This document shows positions 7,245 through 14,468 of a stretch of 14,801 bases of DNA, in pieces (position 1 is the first letter of the stretch; each line of letters opens with the position of its first letter). This DNA comes from RUG721 sp040307385 (GTDB lineage: Bacteria > Actinomycetota > Coriobacteriia > Coriobacteriales > Atopobiaceae), in contig JAWRJQ010000072.1 of assembly GCA_040307385.1 (NCBI GenBank), forward strand, positions 1-14,801, written 5' to 3'. The position numbers and the translations under genes were made by a program. The notes beneath the pieces are model-generated. The model saw only the letters and a list, made by a program, of their open reading frames with translations. It was not told the DNA's origin and made no database searches.

Positions 7245-8441
7245 ATGGCATCAATCATCGACTACGTGCGCGCGAGCACCGACGGCTTTGCCGAGCGCTC
7301 CCTGAACCGTGTCGACAGCCTCGTGTTCTCGTGGCTCGCCTATGTGCGCTATCCCGACGATGCGCCGGTGCGCTCCAAAGGCGGCCAGGCGCTCTGCGAT
7401 CTGTTCGGCTCCGGCGGCCTCACCGGCATGACCGCCGCGCTGCACGACCCGCGTGCCACCGAGGACCTGCTCAAGGCATGCGCCGCAAGCCCTCGCTTCA
7501 AAGACGTTGTTGCGTGCCTCCACTACGAGAAGTCCTCCAAAGCGGATGAGCAGCAGTTCAGCGCCACCATCTTCCGTCTCCCCGATGAGTGCGGAACCTA
7601 CGTGGCGTATCGCGGCACCGATGACACCCTGGTGGGGTGGAAGGAAGACTTCAACATGGCGTTCTCGGCGTCCGTGCCCGCGCAGGCAAGCGCGAGCGGC
7701 TACCTGCTGCTCGCCGCCGAGCAGTTTTCGGGATCGCTCTATGCGGGCGGCCACTCCAAGGGCGGCAATCTCGCCGTCTATGCGGTGCTCGCCTGCGGAG
7801 CCGAGGTGCGCAGCCGCATCGCCGCGTGCTTCTCGCACGACGGTCCCGGCCTCAACGAGGCCCTGCTCGCTCATCCCGACTGGGCCGCCACCGCGCCGCT
7901 CGTCGATAAGACCGTGCCCGAGGAGTCCATCATCGGCCTGCTCTTCGAGAGCCGCGACATCCCGCTCGTGATCGTGCGCAGCTCCAACCCCGGCCTTCTG
8001 CAGCATGCGCCCTTCTCGTGGGAGATCGAGGGCAACGATTTCGACATCCAGCGCGCCATCTCCTACGATGCCTACAAAACGGGCAAGCGCATCAATGCCT
8101 GGCTCAAGACCACGGACGCCGCCGGTCGCGAGCGCTTCGTCGAGATCCTCTACAAGCTCGTGCAGGCGAGCGGCGAGGTCACGTTCTCGGGCCTCAACGA
8201 CAGCCTGAAGAACGGATCGCTCAAGCTCATGCTGCAGAAGTTCGATGCCATGGACGACGCCGACAGGCGGTTCTTCTACGATGCGCTCTCCGATCTCGTC
8301 GCCACCATCTTGCTGGGGCCTGCGCCCAAGAGGGCGGAGACGGCTGCCGAGAAGGTCGCTGCCGCGAGCGACAGGATCGACGATGCCACGGCGCGGTTCA
8401 ACGATCGTCTGGCCGACCTCGAGCGCCTTGCGGGGCTGTAG
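7245..8441 (+). CDS. Mbeg1-like (DUF2974) alpha/beta hydrolase, copy 2
   Basis: A 398-residue paralogue of the preceding gene and clearly a tandem duplicate. The motif YRGTDDTLVGWKEDFNMAF and the nucleophile elbow G169-H-S171-K-G-G stand at the same residue numbers as in copy 1, and LLQH254-APFSWEIEG aligns with the candidate catalytic His of copy 1. The C-terminus differs, with an extra Ala/Asp/Arg-rich, probably helical tail (about 365-398). The ATG at 7245 has a strong AAGGAGG at 7233-7239. A longer reading frame back to TTG 7215 would include that ribosome site as coding sequence, so I reject it. The gene has its own good ribosome site and follows copy 1 by 58 bases, with a small hairpin between. 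The substrate is unknown. Confidence 0.85.
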   Translation: MASIIDYVRASTDGFAERSLNRVDSLVFSWLAYVRYPDDAPVRSKGGQALCDLFGSGGLTGMTAALHDPRATEDLLKACAASPRFKDVVACLHYEKSSKADEQQFSATIFRLPDECGTYVAYRGTDDTLVGWKEDFNMAFSASVPAQASASGYLLLAAEQFSGSLYAGGHSKGGNLAVYAVLACGAEVRSRIAACFSHDGPGLNEALLAHPDWAATAPLVDKTVPEESIIGLLFESRDIPLVIVRSSNPGLLQHAPFSWEIEGNDFDIQRAISYDAYKTGKRINAWLKTTDAAGRERFVEILYKLVQASGEVTFSGLNDSLKNGSLKLMLQKFDAMDDADRRFFYDALSDLVATILLGPAPKRAETAAEKVAAASDRIDDATARFNDRLADLERLAGL

Positions 8442-8467
8442 GCGTTCTCTCGCTGCAGCGTTCAGAG
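8442..8467. other. Palindrome in the convergent gap between opposing operons
   Basis: The gap between two converging genes is only 20 bases (8442-8461). It holds the perfect 10-bp palindrome CGCTGCAGCG (8451-8460), flanked by GCG..CTCT and AGAG..CGC segments that can pair around it. It may act as a shared bidirectional terminator, but there is no T-run, so termination would need another factor or overlap into the coding ends. Confidence 0.4.
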
Positions 8468-10078
8468 CGCGGCGATAAGCGCCTCGGCGGCGCGGATGCC
8501 GTCGGCGGCGGCGCTCATGATGCCGCCCGCATAGCCCGCGCCCTCGCCGATGGGCATGAGCCCCGCGCACGTGACGCTCATGCACGCATCGTCACGCACG
8601 ATGCGCACGGGCGAACTCGAGCGCGTCTCCACGCCGGTGAGCACGGCGTCCGCCGCATCGAACCCTGGGAGCTGGCGCGCGAGCACGGGGATGGCGTCGC
8701 GCAGGGACGAGATCGCGTAATCGGGCAGGCAGGCGTCGAGGGAGCCCCACGTGACGCCGCGCGGGTAGGTGGGCTGCACACGGCCCGGTCCTGTCGAGGG
8801 ATGCCCTGCCAGAAAATCGCCCACCAGCTGCGCGGGAGCGGCGAAGGCGCCACCGCCCGCATCAAAAGCCGCACGTTCGCAGGCGCGTTGCAGCTCGATG
8901 CCCGCGAGCACGTCATCGCCGGGAAGGTCGTCGGGAAAAACGTTCACGAGCAGGCCCGCATTGGCATTCTCGCCCGCGCGCCCGGAATAGCTCATGCCGT
9001 TGGTGCACACGCCGCCGCGCTCGCTGGCCGCCGAGACCACGTATCCGCCGGGACACATGCAGAAGCTGAACACGCCCCGCCCGCCCTCGAGGTGGCAGGA
9101 GAGCTTGTAGGGTGCGGCGCCCAGCAGGGGATGCCCCGCCGCCGCGCCGTAGAGTGCGCGGTCGATGTCGGCCTGGAGGTGCTCGATGCGCACGCCCATC
9201 GCAAAGGGCTTGCGTTCGAGGCCGACGCCCGTGCGGGCGAGCAGCTCGTAGACGTCGCGGGCGGAATGGCCGCACGCGAGCACCACATGGCGGGCGGGGA
9301 GGGTTTCCTCGCGACCGTCGTGCTCGACGCGGATGGCGGATATGCGCCCGTCCGTTGCGAGCAGGTCCGTCAGACGCGTGCGAAAGCGCACGTCGCCGCC
9401 GGCCATGCGGATCATCTCCACGATATGATCCACCACCTGGAGGAGCACATCGCTTCCCACATGCGGCCTCGCATCGGAGAGGATGGCGGGTGCCGCGCCG
9501 GCTGCTACCAAGGTCTCGAGGATGAAACGGTGCGCGGGGCTCTTGGTGCCGGTTGAGAGCTTGCCGTCCGAGAAGGTCCCGGCGCCGCCCGCGCCGAACT
9601 GGATGTTGCACTCGGGGTCGAGCGCGCCCGTCTCGTTGTGGACGGCGATGATCGCCCCTCGCCGCGCGGCATCATCGCCGCGCTCGATGAGCAGCGGTTC
9701 GAGGCCCGCCCGCGCCAGCACGAGCGCGCAGAAGAGGCCCGCGCATCCGGCTCCCACCACGATGGGGCGTGTCTCGTGCGGCCGGACCGTGCGCGACGGG
9801 AACGTCGTGGCGGTGCCCTCCACCATGCGCACGTTCTTCTCGCTGCGTGCGAGGCGCGTCTCCGCTGCGGCATCGAGGGCGAGCCGGACGGTGTAGACGA
9901 ACTGGATGCGGGCGCGCTTGCGGGCGTCGATGGAGCGTTTGCGCAGCTCGAAGCTGCGGATTTCGCGCTTTTCGAGCCGTAGGGCGCGCAGGATGCGGCG
10001 CATGAGCGCGGCATGCTCGCTTTCGGGCGTGGTGCCGAGCTGCGCGAGCGGGATGCGTATATTGGCGACCTCGATCAT
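8462..10078 (-). CDS. COG2509-type FAD-dependent oxidoreductase
   Basis: A 538-residue flavoprotein of the uncharacterised COG2509 group. An N-terminal segment (about 1-90) contains RKRSIDARKRARIQFVYTV, which typifies this family. Then comes the Rossmann FAD loop G109-A-G-C-A-G114 and E132 for the ribose. Further on are the family hallmarks FGAGGAGTFSDGKLS, SCHLEGGRGVFSFCMCPGG and NGMSYSGRAGENAN, and finally GEGAGYAGGIMSAA. The substrate is unknown for the family. The start at 10078 gives an ATGA overlap with the upstream BaiN-type gene (TGA at 10075-10077). A longer frame reaching to 10315 lies inside that gene and is rejected. It is the last gene of the minus-strand operon and converges on the hydrolase cluster. 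Confidence 0.88.
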   Translation of the reverse strand: MIEVANIRIPLAQLGTTPESEHAALMRRILRALRLEKREIRSFELRKRSIDARKRARIQFVYTVRLALDAAAETRLARSEKNVRMVEGTATTFPSRTVRPHETRPIVVGAGCAGLFCALVLARAGLEPLLIERGDDAARRGAIIAVHNETGALDPECNIQFGAGGAGTFSDGKLSTGTKSPAHRFILETLVAAGAAPAILSDARPHVGSDVLLQVVDHIVEMIRMAGGDVRFRTRLTDLLATDGRISAIRVEHDGREETLPARHVVLACGHSARDVYELLARTGVGLERKPFAMGVRIEHLQADIDRALYGAAAGHPLLGAAPYKLSCHLEGGRGVFSFCMCPGGYVVSAASERGGVCTNGMSYSGRAGENANAGLLVNVFPDDLPGDDVLAGIELQRACERAAFDAGGGAFAAPAQLVGDFLAGHPSTGPGRVQPTYPRGVTWGSLDACLPDYAISSLRDAIPVLARQLPGFDAADAVLTGVETRSSSPVRIVRDDACMSVTCAGLMPIGEGAGYAGGIMSAAADGIRAAEALIAAL

Positions 10079-11247
10079 GCGCCCGCCCGCGAACGTGCGT
10101 GATCCGCCGCAGCGGCGCCCGCGATCCGGCCGCTCTGCCACGCCCATGAGAGGTTGTATCCGCCGCAGGGGCCGTCCACGTCGATGAGCTCGCCGGCCGC
10201 GAACAGGCCGGGCCGCGCATGCACCATAAGGGTTGCGGGATCGAACTGCGCGGTGCAGAGCCCGCCTCGGCGCACCTGCGCACGTTCGGTTCGGGCGAGG
10301 CCCTCGACCGTGCACGAGACGCGCTTCGCGTCTCCCAGCACCTTCACGATGGCGGGGTCGATGAGGCCGAACGCTCCGCCCGCCCGTGCGGCGAGGCGCG
10401 CGAACGTATCATCATCGCATGTCGGCGCGAGGTCGAGTTCGACCGTGTCGCCCGCCTGGGCGAAGCGCGACAGGTTGAAGATCACGATGCCCGAGAGGCC
10501 GTATGCGCGGAACAGCACCTCGCCGTATTCGGTGTGGACGGTCGCGCCATCCCGTTGCAGCGTGGCGCGCGCGTGCACGCGCCGTCCATCGAGCTGCTCG
10601 AATGGCAGGCCTGTGGCCGCGAGGGGGCAGAGCACGGGCGAGAAGGGCGCGCTGTCGAGCTCTGCGGGAACGCATCCGTCGCGTCCGGCGAGCACGATGG
10701 CCGCCGCATGCACGGAGCGCGTTCGTTCCGAGAAGAGCTCGCGAAACGCGACCGTGCCGCCCTCGACGCGGATGACCTCGCGACCGCACCCGAGGATGAC
10801 GCCGGCACGCACGGCGCGGGAGAGCAGCACCGCGCGCACCGAGGCCGCCTGGTCGCTCAAGGGATAGACGCGCGCGTCGTCCGCGCCCTCGAAAGAGGTG
10901 GCGAGCCCGCACGCGTCGAAGAAGGCGAGCACATCGGCCGGGAAGCGAGGGCCGCAGACCGCGCTCACGAATGCGGGGTCGTTGTAGGCCTGCGCGTCGA
11001 GATCGGACCTTGTGAGGTTGCAGCGGCCTCCGCCCGTGGCGAGGATGCTCTCGCCGCAGCGCAGGCTCCGCTCGAGCACGATGACGGACGCGCCCGCTTC
11101 GGTGGCTGCGATGGCGGCCGCGAGGCCTGCGGCGCCACCCCCGCACACGCACACGTCGATGGAGTCCGGAAGCGCCACGGCAGCCGCCTCGGCCAACAGC
11201 CGCGCACGCACCTGCGCACGCGATGGTTTTCTCGGCCCCTTGGACAT
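10075..11247 (-). CDS. BaiN/HI0933-type FAD-dependent oxidoreductase
   Basis: A 390-residue flavoprotein of the HI0933/YhiN/BaiN family. After a basic N-terminal stretch, the FAD loop is C-G36-G-G-A-A-G41-L, followed by ILATGGGRCNLTR (residues 69-80), the strongest family signature. The C-terminus has FAAGELIDVDGPCGGYNLSWAWQSGRIAG, also diagnostic. In Clostridium scindens BaiN has been described as a bile-acid 3-dehydro-delta reductase, but the family is wide and most members are unassigned, so I give no symbol. The Lys that usually precedes ILATGGGRCN is Ser here. The start at 11247 leaves a 2-base gap after the Mrp stop (11250); GGAGGG lies about 12 bases upstream, inside mrp. It overlaps the next gene by ATGA. 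Confidence 0.87.
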   Translation of the reverse strand: MSKGPRKPSRAQVRARLLAEAAAVALPDSIDVCVCGGGAAGLAAAIAATEAGASVIVLERSLRCGESILATGGGRCNLTRSDLDAQAYNDPAFVSAVCGPRFPADVLAFFDACGLATSFEGADDARVYPLSDQAASVRAVLLSRAVRAGVILGCGREVIRVEGGTVAFRELFSERTRSVHAAAIVLAGRDGCVPAELDSAPFSPVLCPLAATGLPFEQLDGRRVHARATLQRDGATVHTEYGEVLFRAYGLSGIVIFNLSRFAQAGDTVELDLAPTCDDDTFARLAARAGGAFGLIDPAIVKVLGDAKRVSCTVEGLARTERAQVRRGGLCTAQFDPATLMVHARPGLFAAGELIDVDGPCGGYNLSWAWQSGRIAGAAAADHARSRAGA

Positions 11248-11249
11248 GG

Positions 11250-12146
11250 CTAGAGGACGCCCTCCGCGCCGTCGTAGTAGGAGGCGACGGCCTCGATCAT
11301 CTTCACGGCATCGGGAAGCATGTTCTGCGGAAGCTCCTGCTCGATGGCGCCCCGGTCGCACATCTCGGCATAGGCGTTGGTCATGGGCAGGCTGCCCAGC
11401 GCGTCGATGTCGTAGAGCGCGGCGGTCTCGTCGAGCTTGCTCGGGCCGAACGGCTCGATCCGCTCGTTGCAATGCGGGCACTCGATGTAGGCCATGTTCT
11501 CGACGATGCCGAGCACGGGGACGTCCATCATGGCCGCCATCTTGACGGCCTTGCCCACGACCATCTGCACGAGGTCCTGCGGGGTGGACACGATGACGAT
11601 GCCCTCGATGGGGAACGACTGGAACACGGTGAGGGCCACGTCGCTCGTTCCCGGGGGCATGTCGATGAGCACGTAGTCGAGCTCGCCCCACGCGCACTGG
11701 CTCCAGAACTGCTGGAGGGCGCCCGCCACCACAGGCCCCCGCCACAGCACGGGGTCGGTCTCGCTGTCGAGCACGAGGTTGGCGCTCATGACCTTGATGC
11801 CGCCCGAGGTTTCGGAGGGGATGAGAAGGCCGTTCCATGCGGTGGCATGCACGCCCGAAAGGCCGAACATCTTGGGAATGGAGGGGCCGGTGAGGTCGGC
11901 GTCCAAGATGCCCACGGAGGCGCCGCGCCGCTTGAGCTCCACGGCGAGCATGCCGCATACGAGCGACTTGCCCACGCCGCCCTTGCCCGACACCACGCCC
12001 ACCACGTGGCGCACGTTCGATTGGACGCTCTGCGCGAATAGCTGCGGTCCCTGGTCGGGTGCTTGCGTGCCTTCCTCGCGGCCGCCGGTGCGCGCGGCCT
12101 CGAACTCGCGGCGGATGGCCTCTTCCTCTTCGGGCGATAGGGGCAT
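11250..12146 (-). CDS. mrp: Mrp/NBP35-family P-loop ATPase (Fe-S cluster carrier)
   Basis: A 298-residue ATPase of the Mrp/ApbC/NBP35 group, which holds and transfers Fe-S clusters in the cytoplasm. The deviant Walker A is GKGGVGKS (residues 54-61), with both characteristic lysines. Then follow LDADLTGPSIPKMFG (about 81-95), IDMPPGTSD (161-169) and IECPHC, where C223 and C226 are the expected cluster ligands of a dimer. The N-terminal DUF59 domain is absent; instead about 45 acidic residues precede the P-loop. The start at 12146 is supported by GAGGAGAGG about 8 bases upstream. It lies second in a flavoprotein operon, 40 bases after the first gene, suggesting that it supplies an Fe-S partner or that the operon is redox-linked, but none of the flavoproteins shows an obvious Fe-S motif. 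Confidence 0.92.
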   Translation of the reverse strand: MPLSPEEEEAIRREFEAARTGGREEGTQAPDQGPQLFAQSVQSNVRHVVGVVSGKGGVGKSLVCGMLAVELKRRGASVGILDADLTGPSIPKMFGLSGVHATAWNGLLIPSETSGGIKVMSANLVLDSETDPVLWRGPVVAGALQQFWSQCAWGELDYVLIDMPPGTSDVALTVFQSFPIEGIVIVSTPQDLVQMVVGKAVKMAAMMDVPVLGIVENMAYIECPHCNERIEPFGPSKLDETAALYDIDALGSLPMTNAYAEMCDRGAIEQELPQNMLPDAVKMIEAVASYYDGAEGVL

Positions 12147-12186
12147 GGATGATCCTCTCCTCGTGGGTTTGCGTTTGGGTACGATT

Positions 12187-13689
12187 CTACCTGCAATCGG
12201 CGGGAGCGTCCGCGCGGAAGTGCGACCCCAGGCTTTCGGTGCGTGCGTGCATCGCGGAGAGCAGGGCGCGCGCCGAGCGCAGCCGCTGGCGCTGCAGCAG
12301 CGGGAGGGCGCCGTTATGCATCTGGGCCTCGATGATGCGGTCGGCGCGGGCGAGATCGGCACCGGTGCGGATGATGCCGGCAGACGTATCGAGCGTGATA
12401 CCGAGCATCGTCTCCGCCGTCGCGACGGCGACGGAGCTGACGGGCTCGTAGCCGACCTCGAAGCATCGCGCGGCCCGTGTCGCCGAGGCGGCTGCCGCGC
12501 TGCCCGCGCGACGCCCGAACACAAGCGCGCTCGCGGACGCAAGGCCTCCTATGCGGTCCGCGCCGTGCATGCCGCCCGCGCATTCTCCGGCTGCGAAGAG
12601 GCCGGGCAGCCTGCAGGCGCCGTTCTCGTCGATCGCGATGCCGCCGTTGCTCGCGTGCGCGCTGTGACGCAGCTCGACCGGCGCTTCGAGCGCGAGCCCC
12701 GTTGCCCGCTCGTACCAGCTGCGGTAGGTGCGGATGAACTCGGGCACGTGGCTGGGCAGGCGGTTCACCTGTACGAAAACGGGTTTCCCTGCGCGCGCGA
12801 TGGCGAAGTCGACCTCGCGTGCGGCAAGGCGCGCGGTGAACGGCCCGTAGGTCGATCTCTCGTCGAGCAGGGCCTCGTCCACGGGAAGCGAGAGCGTGGA
12901 GAAGCGGAAGCACTTCTCGTTGAAGACTATGGGCCCCTTGGGTGTGATGACCGTGGGCATGAACTGCAAGAACTCGACATTGACGAGCTCTTCGCCATGG
13001 GCGAGGGCCACGGCCTGGGCGCTTCCCAGGCAGTCGGCGCGCACGAGATTGCTCCGGTAGAGGCCGCCCATGCCGCCCGTGGCGAGCACCACGGCGGGCG
13101 CGCTCACGGCGCGATACGCTTTGCCGGCGCTGTCGTAGAGCACGGCTCCGATGATGCGGGTGCGTCTTTCGGGAGGCTCGTCCACACGCTGCTGGCCCTC
13201 TTCGATCAGGTCGATGAGGATATGGCGCGGGAGCCGCCCGACGCCCAAGCGGAAGAGCTCGCCTCCGAGCGCGTGCATGAGCGATGCGCGCTCGAGGCCG
13301 CGCCATGTGCGGTGCGCATGGTCGAAGCAGGGGATGTACTCGCGCTCCTCGGAAGCGTCGGCATCGCGCAGGCGGACGCCGCGTCGTTCGAGGTCGGCCA
13401 GGGCGTGCGGGGCGTCGTGCACGAGCGCGCGCACGAGCCGCTCGTCTGCGACGCCGCAGCCCACTTTTAGGATGGTGTCCGCGAGGTCGTTCTCATCGGC
13501 TGGGCTGGAGGCTGCGATGCAGCCCAGCCCCCACGTTCCCTCGAAGAAGCTCGAACCCGAGAAGATGAGGCCGGCGCTCGACAACAGCACGCTCGATCCC
13601 GCCTCGGCTGCGGCGATAGCCGCCATGATGCCGGCGAGTCCCGAGCCGATGACCAGGACATCGCAGTCCATCTCCGCACGAATCCTCAT
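12187..13689 (-). CDS. Fumarate-reductase/NadB-type FAD flavoprotein
   Basis: A 500-residue protein of the succinate dehydrogenase/fumarate reductase/L-aspartate oxidase superfamily. FAD loop G15-S-G-L-A-G20, ATGGMGG (203-209), the HASNGGIAID segment (345-353), FAAGECAGGMHGADRIGG (365-382), and a C-terminal ESLGSHFRADAP that matches the ESxGxHxRxDxP tail. The substrate-binding segment that usually reads QFHPT is QFMPT here (about 242-246), so the usual His is Met. That argues against simple L-aspartate oxidase or succinate dehydrogenase activity. The N-terminal site for covalent FAD (a His before GG) is not seen, so FAD is probably non-covalent. There is no SdhB, SdhC, NadA or NadC nearby. 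The start at 13689 has AAGGGAGG about 4 bases upstream. It is first in the operon and divergent from the YhcH gene. Confidence 0.85.
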   Translation of the reverse strand: MRIRAEMDCDVLVIGSGLAGIMAAIAAAEAGSSVLLSSAGLIFSGSSFFEGTWGLGCIAASSPADENDLADTILKVGCGVADERLVRALVHDAPHALADLERRGVRLRDADASEEREYIPCFDHAHRTWRGLERASLMHALGGELFRLGVGRLPRHILIDLIEEGQQRVDEPPERRTRIIGAVLYDSAGKAYRAVSAPAVVLATGGMGGLYRSNLVRADCLGSAQAVALAHGEELVNVEFLQFMPTVITPKGPIVFNEKCFRFSTLSLPVDEALLDERSTYGPFTARLAAREVDFAIARAGKPVFVQVNRLPSHVPEFIRTYRSWYERATGLALEAPVELRHSAHASNGGIAIDENGACRLPGLFAAGECAGGMHGADRIGGLASASALVFGRRAGSAAAASATRAARCFEVGYEPVSSVAVATAETMLGITLDTSAGIIRTGADLARADRIIEAQMHNGALPLLQRQRLRSARALLSAMHARTESLGSHFRADAPADCR

Positions 13690-13787
13690 CGAACCTCCCT
13701 TCCTGTGCGTTCATGGTACACTGTCCGCGCTTCGGACGAGCGATGTATCCGACGCCCCATCCGGCGTGGCATAGACTCACCGCACGC

Positions 13788-13818
13788 TCGACCCGTCGAT
13801 GCCCTCTCGCCCTATACT
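13788..13818 (+). promoter_or_regulatory. Candidate promoter of the YhcH-family gene
   Basis: A good -10 box TATACT (13813-13818) is preceded by TCGACC (13788-13793), 4 of 6 like TTGACA, with a long 19-base spacer. It is about 27 bases before the ATG, leaving a short leader that holds the ribosome site. The minus-strand promoter for the flavoprotein operon was not identifiable. Confidence 0.45.
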
Positions 13819-13825
13819 GTGGGCG
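13808..13825 (+). promoter_or_regulatory. Inverted repeat centred on the -10 box (possible operator)
   Basis: CGCCC (13808-13812) and GGGCG (13821-13825) flank the TATACT -10 box symmetrically. A repressor bound here would block the promoter. The arms are only 5 bp and could be chance in GC-rich DNA. Confidence 0.3.
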
Positions 13826-13844
13826 TCTGCCGTAAGGAGGAATC

Positions 13845-14312
13845 ATGATCGCAGCTGCCCTGATCAATCGATCGCAGAACGACATCGCCGGTACACGCTT
13901 CGCGGCTGCGTTCGCATGGCTCGCGTCCACCGACCTTGCGGCGCTCGAGCCCGGCCGTTATGACATCGCCGGCGATGACGTCTTCGCCAACGTGATGGCG
14001 ACCACGACGGTGGCCGCGTCGGAGAAGAGCTATGAGGCCCACCGCGCCTATGCCGACATCCACTGCGTCATCGAGGGGGAGGAGCGCATCGGCATCGCCC
14101 CCATCGGCGCCTGCGCGGCGCTGCAGGAATTCGATGAGGACGCTGATTTCTGCCTCTACTCCTATCCCGACGCCGATGCATCCTGGGTCGTGCTGCGCGC
14201 CGGCGAGTTCTGCATGACTCCTCCCGCCGATGCGCACAAGCCCGCCTGCTGCGGCACAGCCGGCCCCGCGCCTCTCCGCAAGGTCTGCGTCAAGGTGCGC
14301 GTGCAGCCATAG
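13845..14312 (+). CDS. YhcH/YjgK/YiaL family protein
   Basis: A 155-residue cupin-like protein of the YhcH/YjgK/YiaL (DUF386) family, which includes EbgC, the beta-galactosidase small subunit. Members are linked to sialic acid or other sugar metabolism and may act as sugar isomerases or anomerases. Signature residues: Y-E-A-H66-R-A-Y-A-D71-I-H73-C-V-I-E77-G-E79, then P-A-D129-A-H131-K-P and a final KVCVKV strand. His66, His73, Glu77 and His131 are plausible metal ligands, as in the family. The start ATG at 13845 has a strong AAGGAGG at 13834-13840. It is monocistronic as seen: divergent from the flavoprotein operon and 156 bases before uvrA, with no sugar genes in view. The exact substrate cannot be inferred. 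Confidence 0.9.
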   Translation: MIAAALINRSQNDIAGTRFAAAFAWLASTDLAALEPGRYDIAGDDVFANVMATTTVAASEKSYEAHRAYADIHCVIEGEERIGIAPIGACAALQEFDEDADFCLYSYPDADASWVVLRAGEFCMTPPADAHKPACCGTAGPAPLRKVCVKVRVQP

Positions 14313-14330
14313 CCTAACCGGCCAGGGCGG

Positions 14331-14350
14331 CGCAACGCAACGCAACGCAC
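14331..14350 (+). repeat. CGCAA pentamer tandem repeat
   Basis: Three perfect CGCAA units and a fourth, CGCAC, run head to tail directly upstream of the SOS-box-like palindrome of uvrA. Such a run can change length by slippage. Confidence 0.7.
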
Positions 14351-14357
14351 CACAACA

Positions 14358-14372
14358 CGAACTTATGTTCCG
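14358..14372 (+). promoter_or_regulatory. LexA (SOS) box upstream of uvrA
   Basis: CGAACTTATGTTCCG holds the palindrome GAAC-N4-GTTC (14359-14370), the SOS-box core of Gram-positive bacteria and actinobacteria recognised by LexA. It lies about 100 bases before the uvrA start, a sensible place for a damage-regulated repair gene. LexA itself is not in the window. Confidence 0.7.
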
Positions 14373-14416
14373 TACGTGAATCGCCGTGCCGTGTGCGCTG
14401 ACCCGCCTAACTCGGC

Positions 14417-14422
14417 TAAACT
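14417..14422 (+). promoter_or_regulatory. uvrA: Possible -10 box of uvrA
   Basis: TAAACT matches 4 of 6 bases of TATAAT and lies about 46 bases before the uvrA start. There is no good -35 box at the right spacing, and the LexA box centre would be about 50 bases further upstream, so the true promoter may be elsewhere. Confidence 0.22.
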
Positions 14423-14468
14423 TGAGAATTGCTAAAAAGAACGGTTGGGAACCAGGGAGAATTGCCCT

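Noticed and set aside
2138..7258. A 1706-residue minus-strand ORF spanning uvrB, the zinc-ribbon gene and hydrolase copy 1
   Set aside because: It lies antisense to three clear genes, is rich in Arg, Gly, His and Ala, and shows no domain. Long open antisense frames are expected when real codons are GC-rich at the third position.
8018..9556. Plus-strand ORF of 512 residues opposite the COG2509-type gene
   Set aside because: Low-complexity Arg/Ala/Gly/His sequence and overlap with two well supported genes mark it as a shadow frame.
10079..10315. Upstream extension of the COG2509-type gene
   Set aside because: It lies inside the BaiN-type gene and gives a low-complexity Arg/Gly/Pro stretch; the ATG at 10078 matches the family N-terminus and the ATGA overlap.
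11248..11958. Upstream extension of the BaiN-type gene
   Set aside because: It overlaps mrp in another frame and is Arg/His-rich; the ATG at 11247 fits the family.
12147..12542. Upstream extension of mrp
   Set aside because: The extra residues are low-complexity and overlap the flavoprotein gene; the ATG at 12146 has a good ribosome site.
11779..13470. Plus-strand ORF of 563 residues opposite mrp and the NadB-type gene
   Set aside because: Antisense to genes with full motifs and itself without a domain.
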